Below, in pieces: positions 57,701 through 64,000 of a DNA stretch of 64,000 nucleotides. The notes beneath the pieces are model-generated. The model saw only the letters and a list, made by a program, of their open reading frames with translations, made no database searches and had not been told where the DNA came from. Source of the DNA: Plazaster borealis (lineage: Eukaryota > Echinodermata > Asteroidea > Forcipulatida > Labidiasteridae); the NCBI GenBank assembly GCA_021014325.1, contig CM037471.1:22340818-22404817 (forward strand), read 5' to 3'. How positions within the stretch are numbered: position 1 is the stretch's first letter; each line of letters opens with the position of its first letter. The translations under genes were made by a program, and so were the position numbers.

Positions 57701-60700
57701 GCATCTCAAAGCACTCATTATTTTTTATACAAGGTATGCTGAGCTATGTTCGATATGTAAGACCCATTTATTTACACAGCACCATGTAACGGTTTACAAG
57801 GTGCTGTGGTGCAATCTGCAGCCAACCAAACCACAAAAACACCAGGGCCCAATTTCACAAAGCCTGTAAGCACAAAAACTTGCTAAGCACAGAAAAGTAC
57901 TGCTTAGCAGAAACAGGTTACCAGCCAAAATTACATTAAGTTTGCTTTGTTGTGACGGGTGCCCCGCTCAATTTTTGCTCAGCAAAGAAATTTGTCAATT
58001 GGTATTTTCTGCTTAACAGCTTTATGAAATTGGGCCCAGGGTGCACCCCTTCTCTTTAATGATAAGTGTACTGGGTTCTTTTGAGTGGATTACACAACAC
58101 ACAAGACCTATGGCTTTACATTCCATCCAAAGGACGAAGCAATAATGGCTTGCTTTAAGGACACAAGTGTCAAGACCAGGACTCGAACCCACACTCATAT
58201 CTTGTACAAGTTCCTATATCGTCATTGAATCATTGATAACATGAACACATCTGAATGCATTGGTTTTGTCTGACTGTGCCCTGCGAGCTCAAACAAATTC
58301 CGGGAATTTTTTATATTAAAGGGTCTGTATACGTTTGGTTATGACTCTGAAAATTAATGGCAATAAAAATTACTTGGTAAGAAGTATAGCAGCTTTGGAT
58401 AGTATAATGCATTTTGAGAAACTTTTCACTTCGAATTACTGCGGTTATGGAAAAATATATCACTTTTCATCCCCAAAAATTTGAATTTCAGAAGAGTTAC
58501 TGACAGTAATGTTTCTCAGATTGAGTATTCCAATTGCAGATTATTCTTCCTGCATAGACATAACCGCTACAGATTTTCAGCAATATCTCCAAACGCTACC
58601 ACCCTTTGAAATGACATTTTCAAAGGTTAGTTTTATGGTATATATCTACAACTATAGGATTGAAACAAACAGTGGGTTGCAATTACCAAACGTATACAAT
58701 CCCTTTAATACTTGATTTTTTATTTTATGAAAGTAAACAAAATAATTGATTTGAAGACTGATTCCTTCACCTTTTTGAACTTTTAAAGTAAGAAATGTTG
58801 AATTCAGACTGCTACAAATAAAATGTTGTTTTGTAAAATTATGTTTCTTACCCCTGTCTTTATTAATTAATGGCGTCTTCCTCACAACAGCCGAGATCAA
58901 TTCATCCATCGCTCCCAGACCGTAAACACTCACTGGTCCCTCCATGCAGCTTAAAGTAAGCTCACGCATCATGATTGACACATCGGTCTCCGCCTCCTTC
59001 TTGTCCTCGGGAGCTTCTATCTTCACCTTGGCGTCAACGGTAGCAGAAGCGGGATTCACGGTGAACTGACTGGTAGAGAAAGTCGTGATGTCTTTCTGGG
59101 GACTGGTGATCGGTTCCTGCTTAATGAAAATTCTGGGCAGCGGTTGGGCCAAAACAGGTACGGCAACTTTTGTGACTGGATGACCTAGCGAGTAAACCGT
59201 TTGTGCTTTATTTGTTGCCGATGTATCAACTTCTTTTGAAGCAATGTCGGGTGTATTAGTTTTCTGGGATGAACTTTCCTTCACCAACACAACCTCCTGA
59301 GCGCCATCTTCAGTTGACTCTTTAGCGACCGAGCTACTGCTGGGGTTAATTTGCTTCCCACTAGGACGACTACCAGCAGCTTCAGATCTCACAAGCTCCT
59401 GCGTTGCAGTTTCAGCCGGCTTGGTCGCCGGTTCGGGAACAGTCACAACTGCTGCTCCATCTGTCTGACCAACTTTACTGTTGCCTGGAATCTGCACTAC
59501 AGGAATGGTACTCATTTGTGGAGCGGTTGTTCCACTCACAGACCTTGTTGCTGCGACACTTGTAGGAGATGCCAGGGACAGCTTGACCTGAACTTGACCT
59601 GGAGTGATGACCTTTGCACCCTGACCTTGAATGATAAATTTGGGTGCCTGACCAGATCCCACTGGTTGTCGGATGGCGGTCACTGTCTGGAGTGGTTTCC
59701 CGGGGATTTTGGAAATGGAAGAGGGTTGAGTGTGCAGAACCAAAGTCTGTCCTTGATGGAGAGATTTAGTGTTTGGATTCTGAATAATGTTGACAGCACT
59801 CCCAGGTTTAAGGGTGAGCGATCCGTGAGGAATTGGGACTGCCCCGGGAGGAAGCTGGGCAGCAAGAGTTATTTTCTGCTGAAGAGCTAAGCCACCTTGG
59901 ACTAATGGGAGTCTGGCGAGAGTCTGTCCGGATCCAATCTTTCCGGTAGAGGTTGCCCTTTGGACAAACACAACTCCACCGGATGAAGTCTTGGCGAGTT
60001 GACCCTTCTGCTCTGGAAGGATCGAGATTCCTGCTGCCTGAGATGCTCCTTGGACCCCTGAGACCTTGGCGATACTTGTCCCCGATGTCCTCTGGATTTG
60101 TATGACACCTCCTGATTGAACGCCGGCAACCTTCGCTGCACCAGGATTCTTCACTTGAGCAGTGACTGCTTTGGCCAGAGCTGATGTAGGGTGGACTTTT
60201 TGCTGACTAGACGCCGAGGTCGATCGCAACGGGGATGGGACTTGCTGGATTTGGACGATACTTCCAGGAGGGAGGGGCGGCACGATGGATCCTTGCGGCA
60301 AGATTAACACATTGCTGGGCGACAGGAATGGTGGCTTGCCAGGTGTTGCCGTTTTCGAGGCTCCAGCTTTCCCAGCAGGGCTGGATGTTTTACTTCCACC
60401 CGCCTTACCACCTGCGGAGACTTGCTGAGTGGACGCCTGCTGGAACACCTGCTGAGGTATAAGTATCACCTTCCCTTGCAGGTTGGGATCGGTTGATTTG
60501 GCCGTGATGTAGTACTGGGTTCCTGGAGGGGGAGTCGGTATGCCAGAGGTCGGGGTTGGCGGCGAGTGTTTGGGAGGTTCTGCCGGTGACTTGACTGGGA
60601 CAGCTGAGACGCTTCCAGAAGGGGAGGTTTTCTTGATTGTGGTGACACCCCCGCTGGTCGATATAACGGTGCTCATAACAGGCTTGCTAATCTGGGCACT

Positions 60701-63700
60701 TGTCGGTTGCACGATAATCCCTCCAGAGAGAGACGCTGCTCCGGGTATTGGTAAGCTACCCCCGGACTCTTGTGAATGCTTCTGTAGAGTAGTGCTCACC
60801 GGGATACTTTGTACAATTTGAACTCCCGAGGGCGCTGTGGTAGTTTTCGCCAGTGGCTGTTGGAGCGGAGGCATAACTTCCATCTTAACCGGGGGTAGGT
60901 CAAGGACTGGTGTAGTCACCTCTTGGATGACTTTCCCTTCCTGGATTCGAACATCCAGACCACCTTTCCCGCCGAGTGCAGCCTCGGCGACGTTAATAAC
61001 GCCAGGTAAGGTTGGGGAGACATTTGTCGGTGAGGAACGGTTCGACAACGATGACCCGATGAGAGAAACGCTCTTTTCATCCGACGGTGAAACGACTTTC
61101 ATCGGGGATCCAGACGACCCTTGCGATTTCGGCTGTAAGCCGGTCAGCGAGGACGGGGTGATTATACCGCTCTTTGTGATTGGGCCCAGGGGTGGCATGA
61201 CGCGCACAAACTGCCCGCCTTGGCGCTGCTGCATGGCGATCTGCCCGCCGGATACAATGCTGCTGGGATGTGCCTGCAGAGAAGGCTGGAGGCCAGACTG
61301 TCCGATAATCCCACTGAATGACTGGCCGATCTCCGTAGGTATCAACCCCTCACCTAATGGTGCACCTGTTCGGGTTTCAACTTTAAGGTTGCCCTCGTCT
61401 TTCTGGGCATCAGTGAGGGATGCAGTATCCTCAACTGTTTCAGAGCTCTTGCCAACTACCATGGGACTAGTCGTCTGCTCTTGCTGGGACTTCTCACAAA
61501 CTGGCACCCCACCGCGGGATTCCTTTAACCTTGGCGGGGTGTTTCTCCATCTGGACTCCTCCCACGATGCGGCAGGACTCCCTGGCTTGATACCCTCCTG
61601 GTAGTTGACCTTGGTGATGGTTGGGGTCATAGGTCGTGACAGAGGTAGACCTTGATCATCAAACAAGTAACGATCAAGCTCGACGTCCACAATCTGAATA
61701 AAAAAGAATCCATCTGATAAATCATCAACAAAATATAAAACTTTGGGTATTGTTTTGAATCTGCATTTTAAATTTCTTCTACTGTGTCTGATTTCTTCAT
61801 ATAAAACTTTTACAATGCTGCCCCCATCATGGTCATGTTCCCCCGTATACAATCATAATAACAAATACCGATTCTGATTATATGAAAATGGGATCAGACT
61901 ATTTGCTCTTGCAGCCTCAGAATTAAAGAAATACAAGATGGCTGTCTCATGTTGAAGATTTTACGCAAAAAGATTTACCGTTTCTGCTCCCAGTGTTTGA
62001 AGTCCTGTGTAAGTTCTATCCAGCTGTGAAGTAAACGGAGACAATATCAAACTAATTACAGAAAGGGACTCACTTTTTTCATGTCCTTAACTTCAACTAC
62101 ATTCCATGCAACAAATGTAAATAAAAATTAGATCTTCGTGCTTTTTCAAAACAAATGAAAACTTCAATGTTAAGAATGGAAGATGCTCAGTAGAGTTTAT
62201 CATTATTTTTACTATTGTTATTAACATCAGTTTTATTTAGTCAACCCAAAATGTTAACAAACATACAAGAAAACAAAAAAACTAACAGATGTGTATGTTA
62301 AAACCTCACAAAAAGTAGAGCAATTGTAAACCAGAAATGGGTAAAGGAATATTTAGGCAACAGGACATTTACAGAAAAGACGACAAAACTATCAGATATC
62401 AAACCACAAGACAAACCCTCTCTAAGATTGACCGTGATTAATCAAAGTGAACCTAATCACTGTGACTCAAAAGCCTTTTTCCAATCTAAAAAAGAGAAAA
62501 CACATTTACCACCTACCTTGAGAGGGTGGATGATGTCCACTTTCTTATTGCGTGGGTCAAGGAAGTGAAGCTGGACGCGGATCGGGAACTCACCCCATCC
62601 TCGCCGAGTCAGATGAAATGGAGGTTCTCTGTGAAGGCGAATATAAGAAAGAGTCATGAGGCATCTTTGTCTTAATGTTAAATTGTTTTCTTGAAAATTA
62701 AACAGAGGAATGCCATGGCCTGACGGATACCTAGTACCACGTTCAAGTTCTGGGCCCAATTCATAGAGCTGCTTTGGCAGAAAATATTGCTTAAAGGAAC
62801 ATTACAGAATTGGTTTTTGCTAACTGGCAGTGTAAGCACTTTATATAATCCACCATATACATAAACTGACAAACCTGTAGAAGTTTGAGATCGATCGGCC
62901 ATCTGGGTCACGAGAAAATAGTGAAAAACTGATTACACATTTGCATTTATACAATGCATGAATAAAACGCTCATGAGCGATAAACTCCAATCGGAAATTA
63001 GTTTTCTTTATTTCTCATCAAATATGGCATTTCAGACAGAAATATTTCTAGGGATGTTTTCTACTATCATCATCATTAGACCGTGTAAGTTTTATGTAAA
63101 TCTGTGATCATAAAAAATTGTTTAATTACCAGTTCTGTAACGTTCCTTTAAATGTTTTCTGCCTAGCAAAAATAAGCAGGATACCAGTCACAGTTTGTGA
63201 ATGTGACATGGTATTTTGCATGGTAACCTTAGTTTGGTAAGCATAATTTTGTTGTGCTCAGCTACTTTTTACGCTTAAGCAGCTCTATGAAATTGGGCCC
63301 TGGTATTTAAGATAAAGAGATTATCTCTGGCATCACGTAAAGGAGGAATGCAAAACTACTAAGGCAGTAACTCGAGGTAAGCCTCAAAATTTGTTGAGGT
63401 TTTCTGGGTTATCAAGGCTTCCACCTCGAGTTACCGCTCAATTAATTCTGCATTTCTCAAGGTTAGCAATGAGGTTTTTCAGGTTTTCCAAGGTTATCCG
63501 GGCTTCAACCTCGAATTACTGCTTGTTTAATTCTGCATTTCTCAAGGTTAGCCTCCAGGTTTTGTTTAGGTTTTTCAAGGTTATCCAGGCTTCAACCTCG
63601 AGTTACTGCTTGTTGAGTTCTGCATTTCTCAAGTTTGGCCTTTAGTTTTTTGGAGGTTTTCCAAGGTTATGCAGGCTTTAATCTCAAGTCACGACTTGTT

Positions 63701-63976
63701 TAATTCTGCATTTCTCAAGGTTAGCCTAAAAGTTTTTAAAGAATTTCAGGGGTTATCCAGGTTTCAATCTCAAGTTACCGCTTCTTTAATTCTACATTTC
63801 TCCCTAATACATACTTGACTTCCACAAGATCATTGGGTCTGTAGCTGGGATGCAAGAAGAACCAGATGCGTTTGACAAAGTGATCTATCCTGGGCTCCTC
63901 AGGGGGTCCTCGCACATACACCATCCATTTATGAGTGGAAGGGTCACTATCCTCACGGTTTTCAGGCGGGATGTAT
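53228..63976 (-). CDS. YEATS2: YEATS2, histone acyl-lysine reader of the ATAC complex (5' end off the window)
   Basis: Coding exons in gene order: 63815-63976, 62517-62628, 61979-62023, 58852-61693, 57381-57599, 56412-56537, 55675-55913, 54497-54571, 53636-53709, 53228-53369. All have GT-AG ends and compatible phases, about 1344 codons; the first exons lie beyond the right edge (human YEATS2 has about 200 residues before this point). Exons 1-4 encode the YEATS domain with the acyl-lysine pocket residues kept (HPSY and RRGWGEF, matching human His259, Ser261, Tyr262, Trp282, Gly283). A long Ser/Pro/Gly/Gln/Val-rich region follows, then the conserved [10 protein letters not shown] segment and a histone-fold C-terminus ending FLTNKHLG. 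By family knowledge YEATS2 is a nuclear scaffold of the GCN5/PCAF-ATAC acetyltransferase, reads H3K27ac and pairs with NC2-beta. Confidence 0.95.
53636..53709 (-). CDS. YEATS2: YEATS2 coding exon, histone-fold helix
   Basis: 74 nt between a CTGTTTCAG acceptor and a GTAAG donor. It encodes [18 protein letters not shown], collinear with the human histone-fold helix. It ends with two bases of an Arg codon finished in the last exon. Confidence 0.92.
53944..54073 (+). mobile_element. tRNA-derived SINE fragment, family S3, in a YEATS2 intron
   Basis: TCTAGTGGTAAGACATCTGC acts as A-box region and GGTTTGAATCCCACC as B-box. The tail TTTTTCGCAGGACTGGGGAA continues to the TTAA at 54074, where another element begins. 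Confidence 0.6.
54074..54396. mobile_element. TTAA-flanked element, related to family P4
   Basis: Shares GTCACAAGAAAATAGTGAAA, CATTTCAGCACAAATATTTC, GGGAAATTTTCCACTATC and CATGTAAGATTGTGCAAATC with the nested element at 62791-63151. It starts TTAACACACATTG and ends CCAATGTTGTGCACAACCCC with TTAA. Part of a third copy seems present at 31195-31260. Confidence 0.6.
54497..54571 (-). CDS. YEATS2: YEATS2 coding exon, start of histone fold
   Basis: 75 nt, phase 0 on both sides, too short to stand out as an open frame. It encodes [13 protein letters not shown] then [10 protein letters not shown], matching the human IGI...SVVEDMIL segment. Acceptor TATGTCTTAG, donor GTAAGT. Confidence 0.92.
54703..54783. 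repeat. (ATT)n microsatellite, about 27 units
   Basis: Uninterrupted ATT repeats, lying at the 3' end of a LINE-like tail on the - strand. Confidence 0.95.
54784..54850 (-). mobile_element. LINE-like 3' end
   Basis: On -, CAATTCAGCCCTTGGGCGGC, GTGTTTTCAATAAACC and then (AAT)n read like the 3' terminus of a non-LTR element. No coding part is attached, and the extent to about 55190 is unclear. Confidence 0.45.
55193..55616 (-). mobile_element. tRNA-derived SINE, family S2, with duplicated body
   Basis: On -, GGGCTAGATAGCTCAGTTGG has an A-box and GGTTCAAATCCCACTC a B-box, followed by a TTTTCTTTGTTCAACCC tail. To its right, GTCAGAAGCCATACAACC to CCCAAGTTTACAATACAACC (55319-55384) recurs at 55533-55616. 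Confidence 0.65.
55675..55913 (-). CDS. YEATS2: YEATS2 coding exon
   Basis: 239 nt. It encodes a polar segment with [20 protein letters not shown] and [17 protein letters not shown], collinear with human EVDILSLS...VKFYLPPTPG. The VPVKKE part resembles a SUMO consensus. Two bases at the start complete a Gly codon. Confidence 0.93.
56014..56182 (+). mobile_element. tRNA-derived SINE fragment, family S1
   Basis: GTCGTGCCGTGGTCGAGTGG at the head, GGTCCGAGTCCCGG as B-box, then CACTTGTGTTCTTGGGCAAG. The tail is truncated. It sits in a YEATS2 intron, antisense to the gene. Confidence 0.8.
56247..56395. mobile_element. Inverted-repeat element, family M8
   Basis: Left GGGTCGATTTCACAAAG and right CTTTGTAAAATCGAGCCC are inverted. 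Inner arms (AAGATTGATCTTAA and GAAGATTAATCTTAGC) add further pairing. It ends 16 bp left of the YEATS2 exon at 56412, within the donor side of that intron. Confidence 0.75.
56412..56537 (-). CDS. YEATS2: YEATS2 coding exon with a zinc-knuckle-like Cys/His motif
   Basis: 126 nt. It encodes [14 protein letters not shown] and [10 protein letters not shown], which give C-x2-C-x15-H-x-C spacing. The acceptor CTTTTTTTTTTTCCCCAG and donor GTGAGAAG are good. From memory, the human protein has no such spacing at this place. Confidence 0.9.
56585..56777. mobile_element. Inverted-repeat element, family M1
   Basis: GGGCCCAATTTCATAGAGCT at the left, AGCTCTATGAAATTGGGCCC at the right, with ATAAGCAGGATACCAGTCAC inside. 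A decayed further copy follows at about 56797-56930. Confidence 0.88.
57381..57599 (-). CDS. YEATS2: YEATS2 coding exon, conserved KRRAAEW segment
   Basis: 219 nt. It encodes [20 protein letters not shown], then a charged helix ([16 protein letters not shown]) and [13 protein letters not shown]. Human YEATS2 has YYGWNIGKRRAAEWQRA and WCRCHGYTPPDP at matching places. It is joined by a split Val codon to the large exon. Confidence 0.94.
57845..58037. mobile_element. Inverted-repeat element, family M1, divergent
   Basis: GGGCCCAATTTCACAAAGCC faces AGCTTTATGAAATTGGGCCC. The interior (TTGCTAAGCACAGAAAAGTA, TTACCAGCCAAAATTACA) is a different subfamily from 56585. Confidence 0.82.
58046..58200 (-). 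mobile_element. tRNA-derived SINE fragment, family S1
   Basis: On -, GGTTCGAGTCCTGGTC is the B-box region, then TTGACACTTGTGTCC. The tRNA-like 5' head is cut off at about 58198. Confidence 0.7.
58316..58708. mobile_element. TTAA-flanked inverted-repeat element, P1 variant
   Basis: TTAAAGGGTCTGTATACG at the left, CGTATACAATCCCTTTAA at the right, both with TTAA. It lies in the YEATS2 intron, ending 144 bp from the large exon. Confidence 0.87.
58852..61693 (-). CDS. YEATS2: YEATS2 large central exon (2842 nt)
   Basis: The acceptor TTTTTTATTCAG precedes IVDVELDRY, which closes the YEATS domain; the donor is GTAAG after KDRG/V. Most of the product is predicted disordered and rich in Ser, Pro, Gly, Gln, Val and Thr, as in vertebrate YEATS2. 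Two SUMO-consensus sites are visible: IFIKQEP (59110-59137) and KVKIEAP (59010-59035); human has IIKQEP and KVKTEP in similar places. Near the end, [20 protein letters not shown] matches human LETIQQLLTAVVKKIPLI. The open frame extends past both splice sites, but those extensions lack conservation. Confidence 0.94.
61803..61967 (+). mobile_element. Decayed inverted-repeat element, family M2, inside a YEATS2 intron
   Basis: ACAATGCTGCCCCCATCATG and TACAAGATGGCTGTCTCATG keep the M2 ends and TTGCAGCCTC the interior. It makes up more than half of the 285-bp intron 61694-61978. Confidence 0.6.
61979..62023 (-). CDS. YEATS2: YEATS2 45-nt micro-exon of the YEATS domain
   Basis: Fifteen codons, [15 protein letters not shown], same as the human sequence as I recall it. 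The acceptor CTTCACAG and donor GTAAAT flank it, with phase 0 on both sides. Too short to be found by an open-frame search. Confidence 0.94.
62024..62516 (-). other. YEATS2 intron, nothing else recognised
   Basis: AT-rich. A stretch at 62220-62290 with GTTTTATTTAGTCAACCC may be a LINE 3' end remnant. Confidence 0.4.
62517..62628 (-). CDS. YEATS2: YEATS2 exon with the Trp-Gly pocket strand
   Basis: 112 nt encoding [20 protein letters not shown] then [17 protein letters not shown]. The Trp-Gly pair forms one side of the acyl-lysine pocket in YEATS domains. Acceptor CGCCTTCACAG, donor GTAGGT. Confidence 0.95.
62752..63301. mobile_element. Family M1 element split by a nested TTAA element
   Basis: The left part 62752-62794 (TGGGCCCAATTCATAGAGCT) and right part 63148-63301 (ATAAGCAGGATACCAGTCAC, AGCTCTATGAAATTGGGCCC) are the two pieces of one M1 copy. 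The insertion at 62791-63151 interrupts it. Confidence 0.88.
62791..63151. mobile_element. TTAA-flanked inverted-repeat element, family P4, nested in M1
   Basis: TTAAAGGAACATTACAGAAT at the left and TTCTGTAACGTTCCTTTAA at the right. Removing it and one TTAA restores the M1 order seen at 50832 and 56585, where the site reads TTAA once. This directly shows TTAA target duplication as in piggyBac-type transposition. No transposase frame is present. Confidence 0.9.
63390..63812. repeat. 86-bp tandem repeat next to a YEATS2 exon
   Basis: CTGCATTTCTCAA recurs at about 63448, 63532, 63620, 63707 and (as CTACATTTCTC) 63791, giving steps of 84-88 bp and about five units. Each also has GGTTATCCAGGCTTCAACCT and a CTCGAGTTAC-like word. 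The last unit ends within about 15 bp of the exon's donor at 63815. Confidence 0.88.
63815..63976 (-). CDS. YEATS2: YEATS2 exon, first part of the YEATS domain (first visible exon)
   Basis: 162 nt encoding [20 protein letters not shown] then [20 protein letters not shown] and [13 protein letters not shown]. The HPSY residues belong to the acyl-lysine pocket. Acceptor TACTTTTTAG, donor GTATGT. The first base completes a codon from an exon beyond the window. Confidence 0.95.
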
Positions 63977-64000
63977 CTAAAAAGTAAAGAGGAGAAAATT

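Noticed and set aside
59351..59890. 179-residue open frame on + opposite YEATS2
   Set aside because: Shadow of the same YEATS2 exon, with no family signature.
60837..61604. 255-residue open frame on + opposite YEATS2
   Set aside because: It is antisense to the large YEATS2 exon, whose sense frame is conserved; the high GC content of the exon explains the open antisense frame.
61694..61852. ATG-initiated N-terminal extension of the large YEATS2 frame
   Set aside because: The extension reads through a TTTTTTATTCAG acceptor into intron and M2 element sequence. The upstream exon 61979-62023 joins in phase and matches the YEATS domain.

Overview
This window is animal nuclear DNA. Its genes are split by GT-AG introns, most of it is non-coding, and it is full of short inverted-repeat elements, tRNA-derived SINEs, LINE fragments and tandem arrays. 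The protein homologies and the character of the repeats suggest a marine invertebrate deuterostome, most likely an echinoderm such as a sea star. That taxon is an inference from memory, not a search result.

Two genes are well supported, and they converge at the right end. On the + strand, 48679-50751 encodes a three-exon protein of about 330 residues. It has two GNAT acetyltransferase-type domains and an N-terminus that looks like a mitochondrial presequence. On the - strand, from beyond the right edge down to 53228, lies the orthologue of YEATS2, the histone acyl-lysine reader and scaffold of the ATAC acetyltransferase complex. Ten coding exons are visible, about 1344 codons, and all junction phases agree. 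They hold most of the YEATS domain, a 2.84-kb disordered exon, a conserved C-terminal region and the terminal histone-fold segment. The first coding exons are off the window. Stop codons of the two genes are about 2.5 kb apart, with one SINE between them.

The left 48 kb is gene-poor. It holds several short terminal-inverted-repeat families, some flanked by TTAA as in piggyBac-type elements. It also holds SINEs with one tRNA-like head but two different tails, two reverse-transcriptase C-terminal remnants, and tandem arrays: a 133-bp ATC/AAC-rich array at 5.9-6.7 kb, a 22-bp array with 179-bp higher-order structure at 10.4 kb, a 21-bp array at 12.4 kb and a 45-bp palindrome array at 15.0 kb. 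A CpG-rich stretch at 26.9-28.1 kb with E2F, CCAAT and octamer motifs is the best promoter or enhancer candidate. Three short open frames (11.2, 24.4 and 34.1 kb) might be exons but are weak.

The YEATS2 introns carry many of the same mobile elements, including one inverted-repeat element inserted inside another with a readable TTAA target duplication.
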